DNA from: Erysipelotrichaceae bacterium | GTDB taxonomy: Bacteria > Bacillota_I > Bacilli_A > Erysipelotrichales > Erysipelotrichaceae | Direction of reading: 5' to 3' | Length of the DNA stretch: 62,348 bases | Assembly: GCA_021209625.1 (NCBI GenBank) | Contig: JAJOHZ010000018.1 | Coordinates: 1 to 62,348 of the forward strand | Part shown: positions 21,416 through 32,412 of the stretch, one piece after another | Layout of the letters: each line of letters starts with the position of its first letter | How positions within the stretch are numbered: the first letter of the stretch is position 1 | Program-made: the position numbers and the translations under genes | The notes under the pieces: model-generated | What the model was told of the DNA's origin: nothing | Database searches by the model: none | What the model saw: only the letters and a program-made list of their open reading frames with translations

Positions 21416-22187
21416 AGTTAAGGCGTTCTAGAATCTGTTCTTCATACAGATTTAAGGTGTTCAAACGTGATGAAATGACATTGAATCCTTCTAACAACAC
21501 ACTGACTTCTTCATCATAATTTGCTTTGATTTCATTATAGGTATCTCTTTGTAAGGTATAGTTACTTAATACTGGATTTTCTAAGGTTTCATTCATGAAA
21601 CTTAATCCTGCTTCTAAGACAACACTATAATTAAGTGGTGAGTAACATGCTTCTAAAGCATCCTGTAGATCTAAAGCATTATTATAATGCGTACGGGCAT
21701 TGTTTAAGGCTTGAGCAAGTCCATTACGATAATAAGGAAGAATGCTGTCAATGAACCGATTGATAAAGGTTTGAAGCTCTTGGATGATGAAATCACTGTC
21801 TTCATGACAATCCACAATATAGCCACGATCAATATCATCCAAGTAAAATTGAATGTTACTTAGAATAGGCATATGAAAGGAAGGACCCCAATCAAATGGT
21901 ACATTAGACACAAATGATTTTAATACTAACAGTCTTTCTTCATTGAGTTCATCTCTTGCCCTCAAGGTTTGACGTAGTAATACTGTTTTAATTTCATCTT
22001 TATCTTCATCATTTAATGTGACTTGTTGAATTTGACGAAAGGCTTCATCATAGTTTTCATCATTTAAAAGTACAATAATGGGTTCACTACGTGATACTGT
22101 TTCATCAGACTGAAAATAGGTGTAGATTAAAAATCCTCCCACAATAATCAATAAGATATTAAACCCCCATCCTAGGATTTTTTTCAT
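21414..22187 (-). CDS. hypothetical membrane-anchored protein
   Basis: 257 aa, single N-terminal TM, no recognised domain. Confidence 0.6.
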   Translation of the reverse strand: MKKILGWGFNILLIIVGGFLIYTYFQSDETVSRSEPIIVLLNDENYDEAFRQIQQVTLNDEDKDEIKTVLLRQTLRARDELNEERLLVLKSFVSNVPFDWGPSFHMPILSNIQFYLDDIDRGYIVDCHEDSDFIIQELQTFINRFIDSILPYYRNGLAQALNNARTHYNNALDLQDALEACYSPLNYSVVLEAGLSFMNETLENPVLSNYTLQRDTYNEIKANYDEEVSVLLEGFNVISSRLNTLNLYEEQILERLN

Positions 22188-22220
22188 GTCCCCTCCTATT
22201 GTGAACTCACTGTTTTGGTT

Positions 22221-24065
22221 TTACTGGTTAAAAGCCATGAGTAAAACTTGAATATCTGCTGGATTAACTCCTGAAATCTTGGTGGCTTGAGCAATGGTCA
22301 TGGGCTTAATGGTAGATAACTTTTGTCTGCCTTCAATGGATAAGTGAGGAACACAATCATAATCAAAATCACTTGGTATTTTCCATGTCTCAAGCACTTT
22401 AACTTTTTCAGCTTCTTTGCGTGCTTTTTGAATGTATCCTTCATACTTGATTTCAATCTCAAGTTGCATAATAACTCGCTCATGCATGTTCACTTCCAAG
22501 AAAGGTATGAAGTCCATGAGCGAAATATGAGGACGACGAATGGCTTCAATGATCAGAATTCCTTCTTGAAAATTAGTATACCCTTTTTCGATAAGGATTT
22601 GAGCCATTGAATCTTTAGATGTGATTCTTCGCTGACTTATGAGTTCTAATAGCGATTGTTTTTGAGCTTGTTCGGTTAGGAACATCTCATACCGCTCTTG
22701 AGACAATAAACCAACCTCATATCCTTTTGAAGATAATCTTACATCCGCATTATCATGTCGAAGCAATAAGCGATATTCAGCTCTTGACGTAAGCAATCGA
22801 TACGGTTCTAAGGTTCCTTTAGAAATTAAATCATCGATCATGACCCCAATGTAGGCTTCATCTCGTCCTAAGATTAAAGGAGCTTTTCCCTGAGCATACA
22901 ATCCCGCATTGATCCCCGCAATGATGCCTTGTCCAGCCGCTTCTTCATACCCTGAAGTCCCATTGATTTGACCCGCACAGAACAATCCTTTGATTAAGCG
23001 TGTTTCTAAAGATGGAAACAATTGGGTTGGTTCAATCGCATCGTATTCAATGGCATACGCATATTCCGTGATGATGGCATTCTCACATCCTGGAATGGTT
23101 TTTAGCATTTTCTCTTGAACATCACGAGGTAGCGAGGTGGAGAATCCTTGTACATACGTGGTATTTAGGTGAACCGATTGTGGTTCTAAGAAGATTTGAT
23201 GACGCTCTTTATCAGAGAATCGGACCACTTTATCTTCAATGGATGGGCAGTATCGAGGACCTACACCTTCGACTACACCAGAATACATGGATGATTTTTT
23301 GAGATTAAGATGAATAAGATCATGGGTGCTCGCTGAAGTATACGTCAAATAGCAAGGCCATTGTTCTTTTATGGTATCTTCTTCTTTCGTGGTTGGTGAA
23401 AAAAAGTAACGTCTTTCATCTCCAGGTTGAAGGGTTGTCTTTGAAAAGTCAATGGAAGAAGTTAGAACTCGAGGCGGAGTGCCTGTTTTAAGTCTAAAGA
23501 GTCTGAATCCTAATTCTTTCAGTTGATCTGATATGGCATTGGACGTCGGTAGATTATCAGGACCACTGACTCTCACTTCATCCGAAATCATGATTTTAGC
23601 TCGCATGTAAGTCCCTGTGGTAATCACCACTGCTTTAGAAAGCAGTCTTTCTTGATTGGAAAGAACCACTCCTTTAACCACATTGTCTTCCACAATGATG
23701 GAATCCACCATGGATTCAATGACATCCAAATTCTCTTGAGCTAAACACACTTCTTTCATCATTTTTGAATATTCAAGTTTATCTGATTGTACTCTTAAAG
23801 ACCAGACACCTGGTCCTTTATTGGTATTCAGCATTTTAAATTGTAATGCGGTTTTATCCGCAGTGATGCCCATTTGTCCCCCTAAAGCATCAATTTCAGC
23901 CACCACAATACCTTTTGCTGGTCCTCCAATGGAAGGATTGCATGGCATCATGGCAATTTTATCAATTGAAATGGTGCACATGGCTGTTTTCATATGTTGA
24001 CGAGCACTGGCTAAAGCCGCTTCTACACCGGCATGCCCTGCTCCGATCACGATCACATCATACAT
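22221..24065 (-). CDS. mnmG: tRNA uridine 5-carboxymethylaminomethyl modification enzyme MnmG
   Basis: MYDVIVIGAGHAGVEAALASAR, CNPSIGGPAKGIVVAEIDALGG; start moved to internal Met with canonical N-terminus. Confidence 0.97.
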   Translation of the reverse strand: MYDVIVIGAGHAGVEAALASARQHMKTAMCTISIDKIAMMPCNPSIGGPAKGIVVAEIDALGGQMGITADKTALQFKMLNTNKGPGVWSLRVQSDKLEYSKMMKEVCLAQENLDVIESMVDSIIVEDNVVKGVVLSNQERLLSKAVVITTGTYMRAKIMISDEVRVSGPDNLPTSNAISDQLKELGFRLFRLKTGTPPRVLTSSIDFSKTTLQPGDERRYFFSPTTKEEDTIKEQWPCYLTYTSASTHDLIHLNLKKSSMYSGVVEGVGPRYCPSIEDKVVRFSDKERHQIFLEPQSVHLNTTYVQGFSTSLPRDVQEKMLKTIPGCENAIITEYAYAIEYDAIEPTQLFPSLETRLIKGLFCAGQINGTSGYEEAAGQGIIAGINAGLYAQGKAPLILGRDEAYIGVMIDDLISKGTLEPYRLLTSRAEYRLLLRHDNADVRLSSKGYEVGLLSQERYEMFLTEQAQKQSLLELISQRRITSKDSMAQILIEKGYTNFQEGILIIEAIRRPHISLMDFIPFLEVNMHERVIMQLEIEIKYEGYIQKARKEAEKVKVLETWKIPSDFDYDCVPHLSIEGRQKLSTIKPMTIAQATKISGVNPADIQVLLMAFNQ

Positions 24066-24134
24066 AAATTTTTCTCCGTTTTCGCTAGTATTGTAGCACA
24101 TTTTTCTTGTTTCTATCATTCTTTGACTATTGCT

Positions 24135-24180
24135 TGACAACTGTCTTAAATGGGTGTATTGTATTATTGTAAATAATACA
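24135..24180 (+). promoter_or_regulatory. Promoter TTGACA-17-TATTGT with overlapping GntR(YtrA)-type operator
   Basis: TGTATTATT-GTA-AATAATACA inverted repeat (24160-24180) immediately at the -10. Confidence 0.7.
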
Positions 24181-24197
24181 TTAAGGAGGGTGTTGCT

Positions 24198-24596
24198 ATG
24201 TTTGTGCTCGACTATCGCAGCAAACTTCCCATCTATGAACAACTTCAAACGCAAATGATGAAGTTAATCGTAGGGGGAGTGCTCAAAGAAAACGATCAAC
24301 TACCTGCCGTAAGAACACTTGCCATGGAACTTGGAGTGAATCCAAATACCGTTCAGAAAGCCTATGCAGAGTGTGAACGAGTGGGCATGATTGTTTCCGT
24401 CACAGGGAAAGGATCCTTTGTATCTAATCCTGCCATCAGTATGCAGTTGTATATGAAAGAGAAGTTTAAGGAACTAAAGACCTTGATTCAAGAATCCATT
24501 GAATATGGTTTAGATCCTAATATTATCATCAATGCGGTTACCGCTTGGTGTGAGAAAGGGGAATGGGACTATGATCCAACTCAAAGCAGTCACTAA
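24198..24596 (+). CDS. GntR (YtrA-type) transcriptional regulator
   Basis: LPIYEQLQTQMMKLIVGGVLKENDQLPAVRTLAMELGVNPNTVQKAYAECERVGMI. Confidence 0.92.
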   Translation: MFVLDYRSKLPIYEQLQTQMMKLIVGGVLKENDQLPAVRTLAMELGVNPNTVQKAYAECERVGMIVSVTGKGSFVSNPAISMQLYMKEKFKELKTLIQESIEYGLDPNIIINAVTAWCEKGEWDYDPTQSSH

Positions 24597-25461
24597 ATCA
24601 TTTGATAACTCACTCGTTTTGGATCAAGTGGATTGGTTTGTCCGTAAAGGCAGTGTCTTTGGCCTTGTTGGACCTAATGGTGCCGGTAAATCAACTATCT
24701 TGAGGCTGATTTCTGGGGTTATTACACCTGAATCAGGTGTGGTCACTTTAGATGATCAACCAGTGTATGATAATCCACTTGCAAAACAACGTATTCTATT
24801 CTTATCTGATGATCCATTTTATCTTCATCAGGCTACCATTGAAGAAATGAAAGAATTCTATAAGTTATTCTATCCTTCCTTTAATGAAACTATGTATCAA
24901 CGTCTATTGAACAACTTTCCTGTTCCAACTAAAAAGAAAATCAATGATTTTTCTAAAGGGATGAAACGTCAAGTCGGGCTTATCCTAGCATTATCTGTTA
25001 ATCCTGATGTCTTGCTTCTGGATGAAAGTTTTGATGGATTAGATCCTGTCATGCGTTTAACTTTAAAACGTTTTATTGCCCAGGAAATGTCTAATCGTGA
25101 GATGACAGTAGTTATCTCCTCTCACAACTTGCGTGAGTTGGAAGATATCTGTGATCAAATTGCCCTCATCGACAATAAGAAAGTCGTGATGAGTGGTCAA
25201 GTGGATACTATCAAAGAAGAGTTTCATAAATTCCAAGTGGGCTTTAGAGATGTCTTGGATGTGGCCGGTTTCAATGGTCTTGATATTATTCACCAAGAAC
25301 AAGTGGGCAATGTCTTTACCTTAGTCATTAAAGGTTCACTTGAGGTGATTAAAGCACAACTTGAATCCTTAGATCCTGCGTTGTATGTGGAACTTCCACT
25401 CAACTTAGAAGAAATCTTTGTCTATGAAATGGAGGCTCGCGGTTATGGAAAATCTATTTAG
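24571..25461 (+). CDS. ABC transporter ATP-binding protein
   Basis: GPNGAGKSTILRLISG, FSKGMKRQVGLILALSVNPDVLLLDESFDGLDP. Confidence 0.93.
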   Translation: MIQLKAVTKSFDNSLVLDQVDWFVRKGSVFGLVGPNGAGKSTILRLISGVITPESGVVTLDDQPVYDNPLAKQRILFLSDDPFYLHQATIEEMKEFYKLFYPSFNETMYQRLLNNFPVPTKKKINDFSKGMKRQVGLILALSVNPDVLLLDESFDGLDPVMRLTLKRFIAQEMSNREMTVVISSHNLRELEDICDQIALIDNKKVVMSGQVDTIKEEFHKFQVGFRDVLDVAGFNGLDIIHQEQVGNVFTLVIKGSLEVIKAQLESLDPALYVELPLNLEEIFVYEMEARGYGKSI

Positions 25462-27580
25462 AGCTCGCATTAATGTTGGTTTCTTTCGTTTCTTAATTAA
25501 AAGAAACACACGTTTAATGATTTTAACCACAGTGGCTATGATTGCCCTGTATCCACTCTTTGCGTTTACTGAGTTTGTCTTTAATGGCACGTATTCTCAA
25601 ACCATGTTTAACATTGGTCGTGGCTTTCAACTTACTGTGTTCTTCGTCTCATTAGTGATTGTCCCGTTTGTGATTTTCTCTTATCTTAACTCAAAGAAAT
25701 CATTGGATGTGTATCACGCTTTACCGATCACTCGTAAAGACTTGTTCTTGACAGGACTGGTGGCTTCCATTGTGGTTGTCCTTGTGCCTTTCTTACTCAT
25801 TTATGGTGTCGGTTGGGTTTACAACATCATGGTGGTTCCTGGTGTAGACAATACTCGTATCTTTGAGAATCTTTACTATAGTCTTGCCTTATCGATGGCC
25901 ATTACCCTTCCATTCATGTTTTCTATGATGAATACAGGGACTTCTGTGGATGGTTTCCTCTATGGATTAATCATTCACTTGATTCCAATGATTGCCTATG
26001 GAACTTACTTGGTGTTTGGTAATACTGTTTTACTAGGGTTTAGAGCTCCTACAAACAACACGTTCTTATTGTTCACTGCCCCTTTATGGAGTTTGTTTGA
26101 ACTTAACCTTAATACCAACTTAGTTTATCCTAATCCTGATTTAGTTGCTTTGTATTGGTTCTTCATGTCCTTTGCAATGGCTTGGTTAGTCTTGTACTTC
26201 TATAAGATTCGTCGCAGTGAAAAGGCAGAAACACCTTTCACTAACAATAAATTTTATCCAATTATTGTTTCCATGTTTATTCTGATCGTTCAAGTGTTCT
26301 TCTATTCTACGTTCACCTTATTGACTGATGGTCGTGGATTAGATTTAAGAACACTCATCTTCCCCGTCTTCTTTACCTTTGTGGGATACATGATCTTGGA
26401 TGTCATTGCCAATCGTGGGTTCAAAAACTTTACGAAAGCCTTCATTAAGTTTGCGATACTCACAGCAATATCACTCACTGGATTCATTGGAGCGACATTA
26501 ACTGGTGGTCTTGGATATACCAATTATGTTCCTAATCCCAATAATGTCGAGAAGGTTGAGTTTCTCATTAATGATGAACTAGGATTATTCTCTCCTGCTT
26601 ATACTAGCTACATTTATAACACAACTCAAGGTATACTTGCCTATGAAGATGACGCTGAAATTGCAGGGATTATTGAATTTCATAAGTCTATCTTAGAGCG
26701 TTTTGATGAATTAGGGATTACATCTAATTCTTATAACTTTGGTGAAAACACCAGCATTACTTCCTCTTTTCCATTCAAACTTTCTCCTTGGGTGACCAGT
26801 CAAGTGCAGTTTAAATACACTCACAACAATGGTTCAACCACACTTCGCTCTTATACTATTCCTGTAGCTTGGACTGATACTGTATTACCATTGTCTGTTT
26901 CTAAACCTAATTTGATGAATCGTTATCCTCATTTGAGTCAAAGTGCAAAAGTAACTTCTCTCAGTTATACTCCTGCAGTGATGAACATTAAAACACCTCT
27001 TGACTTAAGTAAGACACAATCCTTATTTGATACCTATATTGAAGAGTACACTCGATTGGGATCTAAGATACTTGAAGGTGATCAACTTGTTGGGTACATT
27101 CTCAGTGAAGTGGTAACCACCAATGAGTTTAATAATATCTCTTCACAAGCACTTCCTGTCTTTGCTTCTTTCACCAATACGTTAGCTCTTCTTAACCCAC
27201 AAGCTGTCAACATCAGTGATTCACTTGTGTTTGAATTTGTTAGACCAAGAGCTAATGACAACCCAGCAGAATTCTACATTCAATCCTTTGATGGTAACTT
27301 ACGCTACTGGAACTATGATTCAAGTGTAGAATATGCGACATTCACCTTAACCGGCTCAGAAATGATGCAGCTTCTTCCTTACTTGACAGCTCATCATGTG
27401 AATGAGGATTTGGTTGGACTTATCAAAGTTGATCCTCAATTCTCACTTGGGGTTGAGCGTCAAACTAACTTTGTCTTCTACTCCTTACTTGAAGAAGGTA
27501 GAGACACATTGAATGCTTTAATTAATGAGAAGGTTCCAGTGTTTAAGACCTTCGATCAGCTTTATTACAATTATGAATAA
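25445..27580 (+). CDS. Large ABC transporter permease
   Basis: About 720 aa, multiple TM segments, DVYHALPITRKDLFLTGL; co-directional with GntR/ATPase. Confidence 0.75.
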   Translation: MENLFRARINVGFFRFLIKRNTRLMILTTVAMIALYPLFAFTEFVFNGTYSQTMFNIGRGFQLTVFFVSLVIVPFVIFSYLNSKKSLDVYHALPITRKDLFLTGLVASIVVVLVPFLLIYGVGWVYNIMVVPGVDNTRIFENLYYSLALSMAITLPFMFSMMNTGTSVDGFLYGLIIHLIPMIAYGTYLVFGNTVLLGFRAPTNNTFLLFTAPLWSLFELNLNTNLVYPNPDLVALYWFFMSFAMAWLVLYFYKIRRSEKAETPFTNNKFYPIIVSMFILIVQVFFYSTFTLLTDGRGLDLRTLIFPVFFTFVGYMILDVIANRGFKNFTKAFIKFAILTAISLTGFIGATLTGGLGYTNYVPNPNNVEKVEFLINDELGLFSPAYTSYIYNTTQGILAYEDDAEIAGIIEFHKSILERFDELGITSNSYNFGENTSITSSFPFKLSPWVTSQVQFKYTHNNGSTTLRSYTIPVAWTDTVLPLSVSKPNLMNRYPHLSQSAKVTSLSYTPAVMNIKTPLDLSKTQSLFDTYIEEYTRLGSKILEGDQLVGYILSEVVTTNEFNNISSQALPVFASFTNTLALLNPQAVNISDSLVFEFVRPRANDNPAEFYIQSFDGNLRYWNYDSSVEYATFTLTGSEMMQLLPYLTAHHVNEDLVGLIKVDPQFSLGVERQTNFVFYSLLEEGRDTLNALINEKVPVFKTFDQLYYNYE

Positions 27581-27592
27581 ATCCTTTCAAAG

Positions 27593-27619
27593 ACATGCCT
27601 TCAATGGCATGTTTTTTTA
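27593..27619 (+). terminator. Intrinsic terminator
   Basis: ACATGCC-ttcaat-GGCATGTTTTTTT. Confidence 0.85.
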
Positions 27620-27683
27620 GTCATCTCACTTTATTAATGTCTTTAATACTCGTATGATACAATAACGTTATAAAGGAGACATC

Positions 27684-28076
27684 ATGGACTTTAATCTACA
27701 AACCCCAACCCTATTATTCTCAGCCATTTCACTACTCATGTTAGCGTATACCAATCGTTTTCTAGTGATTGCAGGTCTGATTCGTGACTTGCATAAACAG
27801 TATCTATTAGAACCCAGTGATATTCTTAAAGGTCAACTCATTAACCTAAAACGTCGTATGAACATCATAAGAAACATGCAAATTTTTGGAGGGTTTTCAT
27901 TCTTCTTCAGTGTGCTAAGTTTACTGCTTATCTTTGCTTTGGCTGATACTTTAGCAAAGGTTATGTTTGCGTTTAGTCTACTCACATTATTGATTTCTTT
28001 GTTTCTATTGATTGTGGAGTTACAAATTTCGGTCAATGCTTTGAATATCCAGCTTAAAGACTTTAAAGAGGATTGA
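27684..28076 (+). CDS. DUF2721-like membrane protein
   Basis: RFLVIAGLIRDLHKQY and three TM segments resembling DUF2721. Confidence 0.6.
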   Translation: MDFNLQTPTLLFSAISLLMLAYTNRFLVIAGLIRDLHKQYLLEPSDILKGQLINLKRRMNIIRNMQIFGGFSFFFSVLSLLLIFALADTLAKVMFAFSLLTLLISLFLLIVELQISVNALNIQLKDFKED

Positions 28077-28082
28077 GTTTTA

Positions 28083-28110
28083 GGGATGAACAGTAATGTT
28101 CATCCTTTTC
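28083..28110 (+). terminator. Intrinsic terminator
   Basis: GGATGAAC-agtaat-GTTCATCCTTTTCTTT. Confidence 0.8.
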
Positions 28111-28160
28111 TTTCCCTTGCATTAATCAATGAAATGGTATAATGAACCAAAGAGGTTGTT

Positions 28161-29313
28161 ATGAAATTTGTCCATACTGCAGATTGGCATTTAGGTAAAA
28201 TCATTCATGGTAGAAGCCTAATTGAAGATCAACGTCATGTGCTCCTTCAACTGTTTGAGAAACTTCACCATGAAGGGATACAACTTTGTGTTGTAGCTGG
28301 TGATATTTATGATCGCTCACTTCCTAGTATTGAAGCCATTAAAGTTTTAAATGAAATCTTAGAGAAAGCCATACTTGATTATCACATTCAAATCATCCTT
28401 ATTTCAGGAAATCATGATTCTGGTGATCGCCTACATTTTGGGTCTTCTTTAATGAATGAGCAACTCATAAGAATTGAAGGTGTACTAAAGCCAACCATGG
28501 CTAGGGTTGAGATGGAAGATGAGTTTGGAAAAATTGTTTTCCATTGTCTTCCTTACTTCAAACCAGCTCAAATTCAAGTGATGTTTAATCTTGAAGAACC
28601 CTTAAGTTTTGATGAAGCAATGAAAGTCTATCTTTCTTATCAAAACTTTGAATCTAATGCTCGTCATGTCTTGATTACTCATCAATTTCTTGTGGGGTTA
28701 ACCCAAAGTATTGAATCTGATTCAGAGCTTCCTTTATCTGTAGGGGGTTCTTATCATATTTCTTATGAACATGTTTCATTTTTTTGACTATGTCGCTTGC
28801 GGACATCTTCATGCCCCTCAAAAAGTGGGAGAAGATCATATTCGATACAGTGGCTCAATTCTTAAATATTCTGAAAATGAAGTTAATCAACACAAAGGAT
28901 TTACACTCGTCGAGTTAAAACAAGATGGTGTTAAAACACAGCATGTTCCACTCATTCCACTTAGAGATTTAAGAATCATCCAAGGAAGCATGAGTGAACT
29001 ACTATCTATGCCATCCAGTGATGATTATGTCATGGTGTATTGCAGCGATGAGCGAGAAATCACGGATGCGATGATTCATATCAAAGATGTTTTTCCTAAT
29101 GCATTGAAGTTTAGATATACCAAAGAGATTCAACCATTACTTGAGTCACACTCTTCACTCACCCATTCCACACTTCAACTCAGTGAACTGGAGGTGTTTG
29201 AGCAATTTTTCAAAGACATGAAAGACATGTCCTTGAATGAATCACAACGAAAACTATTGAATGAACTTTTTGAAGTCGCAAGGGAGATGAATGATGAAAC
29301 CAATTCAACTTAA
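28161..29313 (+). pseudogene. sbcD: Exonuclease subunit SbcD, split by one frameshift at a T7 tract
   Basis: MKFVHTADWHLGKIIHGRSL, VAGDIYDRS, ILISGNHDSGDRL in the first ORF; FDYVACGHLHAPQKV continues in another frame in the second. Confidence 0.9.
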
Positions 29314-32300
29314 ACTTCAAGGTTTTGGACCTTACAGAGACGAAACCATCATTGACTTTACTCGTTTTATGAAAGATGGGTTGTTTCTCATTACCGGACC
29401 TACTGGAGCTGGTAAGACCACTCTTTTTGATGCGATGACGTTTGCTTTGTATGGAGATAGTAGTGGAAGTGTACGAAGTAATCGTAACTTTCGTAGTGAT
29501 TTAGTCGATGATCAAACCCCAACCTATGTTGAGCTCATTTTTGAACTTCAAGGAAAACAATACCGCATTCATCGTACCCCATCTTACAAAGTCTCTACTC
29601 GTAAAACTCCTTTACTTCATGAAGTCACTCTTTTCGCTCCTCACCAACACGTCATTGTAGGGGTTAAAGAAGTGGAACAAGCTATAAAATCCTTGTTAGG
29701 ACTTGACGTTCATCAATTCAAACAAGTCGTCATGATTGCACAGGGAGAGTTTACTCGCCTGTTGTTTGCGGATAGTGCAGAGAAATCCAAGATTTTTAGA
29801 AGTATCTTCTCCACTCATATTTATAGTACTCTGGAGAATCTTCTTTATGAGCGTTTCAAATCCACTAAAAACTCACTTGAGCAAGAAGAAACATTACTCA
29901 TCAGTACCTTTGATGGTATTAAATCCAATCATTCTTCCCTAGAGTCCTTTAGTCCACTCATCTTAGAAAACATGGATCCCCTCTTAGAAGTGGTTCAAAC
30001 CTCACTGGGTGGGCTACATAATGAGATCAACCATAAGCAAAGTGAATTCAAACAACTTGAAGCACATTCTAAAGAACTCAATGTTAAGTTAGCTTATGCG
30101 AAAGAAATCAATTTAAACCATCAACGATTAAGCGAAGAAAATCATAAGCTTAATGATCTATTACTTCAACAGCCCATCATTGAACAAGACAAAGTGGTTT
30201 TGAAGCGAGCAGAAGACGCTGCTCTTATTGAACCCACTCGTCAAGATGTGGTTCGTAACCAGAAAGAAATGGATGATTTCAAGACAAAGATTGTTTCCAT
30301 ACAAACTGAGATTGACTCGTTTAAACTGCATCTTGATTCACTTAAGAGCACTCAAAACACGCTTCTTGAAGATCAGCCACGAATTGAAGGACTTAGGAAG
30401 CGAAAAGAAGCTTTGGAAAGTGCTATGCATGTGTTTCAAGAACTTGAAAACATTAAGAATAGGCTTATTACACAACAAAATTTATTCAGTCACATTCAAT
30501 CTCAACTGCAAAAACTAACGCATCAAAAACAAGAAGCACAAATTGATCATGATCAATTAGAAACAGAACTTGCTGAATTACTTCAACTAGAAAAAGAAGA
30601 ACTGTCCTTAGGTTCACAGATTGATAAACTTCAACAGTCTATAAAAACGACTGATGAGAAGCTTTCATACTGTATTGATTTAGAAAACACATTTAAGATT
30701 CTGTCCCCTCTGAGCGATGAAATAACACAACTTCTAGATGAATTTTTCGCTAAGAAAACATTGTTGGATACCTTAAACCAAGCTTTTCTTCAAGATCGAG
30801 CCTACCATCTTGCTCAAGAGTTAAAGGATCATGAACCTTGCCCTGTGTGTGGTTCAACTCATCATCCTCAACTTGCTCAACCTACTTATGATGCTGTTTC
30901 TCAAGAACAACTCAAAACACTTCAACATCACATTGACACTTTAAACCAAACCATTCAATCCAAGACCCATGATCACCATTCTCTTCAGTTCAAGATTGAT
31001 CATCTGTCTAAACAACTTAATATTTCCATCTCACACGTTTCTGATTTTCGTCAGGAACTCATTGAACATCAAAACCGTGATTCTTTAGTGCTTCATGAGA
31101 AACAAGAAAGACTCAAACAAGTCAAATCAAAACTGTCTCAGCTTCCAAACAAACAATCCCAACTTAAGACACTGAAAGAGAAAATCAATGAGCTTCAACT
31201 TCAATTGGAGTCACAATCATTAGAATCAATTCAAATTGAAAAACAGATTGTGGTGTTTGAAAGTGAACTCAAATTTAAACAAGCCAGTCTTCCTAAAGAA
31301 GTGGATGTTTTAACCTTTCATGATGAACTGACTTCACTGACTCAAACCATTATTCATTATGATACACAATACAAAGAAACGTTGGATCAACTTCAAGAAG
31401 TTCAAACCAAGCACAATCAAAAACAAGGAGCATTAGTTTCAACACAAGAGCAACTGCACGTTCTTGAAAACAAACATGAGATATTGAATAGTCAGCTCAA
31501 CCAACTCCTTAACGATTATGGCTTCACCTCCATCGATGCTCAACAAACTGCCTATCTTTCCCCAATCCACCAACAAGCTCTTTCTTCCAAGATTCAATCC
31601 TATACATTGACTCTCAATCAAACTCAACGTAATGTGAATGAATTAGAAAAATCATGTGCACTCAATCCTAAAATTGAAATTGAACCTTTACACAAAGAGA
31701 TTGATGATGTGAGTCAAGCGATGAATCTTCACAATCAGATTGTGGGGGAAATGAATCAAAAGACAAGAAGCATCATGGCTGCTCAAGTGAAGTTAAAGTC
31801 ACAAAAAGAAAGAGTGGCTTTTACCACTCAGCTTCTCAATGATTTAAATACATTGTATCAAGTCACTAAAGGCAACAATCCACAAAAACAAAGTCTTGAG
31901 ACCTATGTCTTAGCTTACTACTTTAGACGTATTCTTGAACTCAGTAATTTACGATTATCTCGTTTGAGTGATGGACGTTACCTCTTTGTCTTAAAAGATG
32001 AACCCAATAGTCGTCGACTCTCGGGACTTGATTTGGATATCTATGATTATGAAACAGGTAAACCAAGGGATGTTCGCTCATTATCAGGAGGAGAATCATT
32101 TAAGGCTGCGTTAAGTTTAGCCTTAGGTTGTTCTGATTTGATGCAAAATCTTGCGGGAAGTCATCAAATCAATACTCTCTTCATTGATGAAGGGTTTGGA
32201 TCGTTGGATGCACAATCATTGGATGCTGCCATCAATGTTCTCTTAGAAATCAAACATGATGATAAACTGATTGGAATTATCTCTCATGTTAGTGAACTAA

Positions 32301-32371
32301 AAGAGCGTGTTGAATCTCAGCTAGTGATTGTGAAGAAAGATAAAGGAAGTGGAATAACTTATCAACCTTAA
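29291..32371 (+). CDS. sbcC: Exonuclease subunit SbcC
   Basis: GPTGAGKTTLFDAMTFALYG, zinc hook CPVCGSTHHP, SGGESFKAALSLALG, LFIDEGFGSLD. Confidence 0.95.
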   Translation: MMKPIQLKLQGFGPYRDETIIDFTRFMKDGLFLITGPTGAGKTTLFDAMTFALYGDSSGSVRSNRNFRSDLVDDQTPTYVELIFELQGKQYRIHRTPSYKVSTRKTPLLHEVTLFAPHQHVIVGVKEVEQAIKSLLGLDVHQFKQVVMIAQGEFTRLLFADSAEKSKIFRSIFSTHIYSTLENLLYERFKSTKNSLEQEETLLISTFDGIKSNHSSLESFSPLILENMDPLLEVVQTSLGGLHNEINHKQSEFKQLEAHSKELNVKLAYAKEINLNHQRLSEENHKLNDLLLQQPIIEQDKVVLKRAEDAALIEPTRQDVVRNQKEMDDFKTKIVSIQTEIDSFKLHLDSLKSTQNTLLEDQPRIEGLRKRKEALESAMHVFQELENIKNRLITQQNLFSHIQSQLQKLTHQKQEAQIDHDQLETELAELLQLEKEELSLGSQIDKLQQSIKTTDEKLSYCIDLENTFKILSPLSDEITQLLDEFFAKKTLLDTLNQAFLQDRAYHLAQELKDHEPCPVCGSTHHPQLAQPTYDAVSQEQLKTLQHHIDTLNQTIQSKTHDHHSLQFKIDHLSKQLNISISHVSDFRQELIEHQNRDSLVLHEKQERLKQVKSKLSQLPNKQSQLKTLKEKINELQLQLESQSLESIQIEKQIVVFESELKFKQASLPKEVDVLTFHDELTSLTQTIIHYDTQYKETLDQLQEVQTKHNQKQGALVSTQEQLHVLENKHEILNSQLNQLLNDYGFTSIDAQQTAYLSPIHQQALSSKIQSYTLTLNQTQRNVNELEKSCALNPKIEIEPLHKEIDDVSQAMNLHNQIVGEMNQKTRSIMAAQVKLKSQKERVAFTTQLLNDLNTLYQVTKGNNPQKQSLETYVLAYYFRRILELSNLRLSRLSDGRYLFVLKDEPNSRRLSGLDLDIYDYETGKPRDVRSLSGGESFKAALSLALGCSDLMQNLAGSHQINTLFIDEGFGSLDAQSLDAAINVLLEIKHDDKLIGIISHVSELKERVESQLVIVKKDKGSGITYQP

Positions 32372-32388
32372 CTTAACTATAATACAAA

Positions 32389-32412
32389 AACCAGTTCATT
32401 CCTGAACTGGTT
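32389..32412. terminator. Bidirectional intrinsic terminator between convergent genes
   Basis: AACCAGTTCA-ttcc-TGAACTGGTT. Confidence 0.75.
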
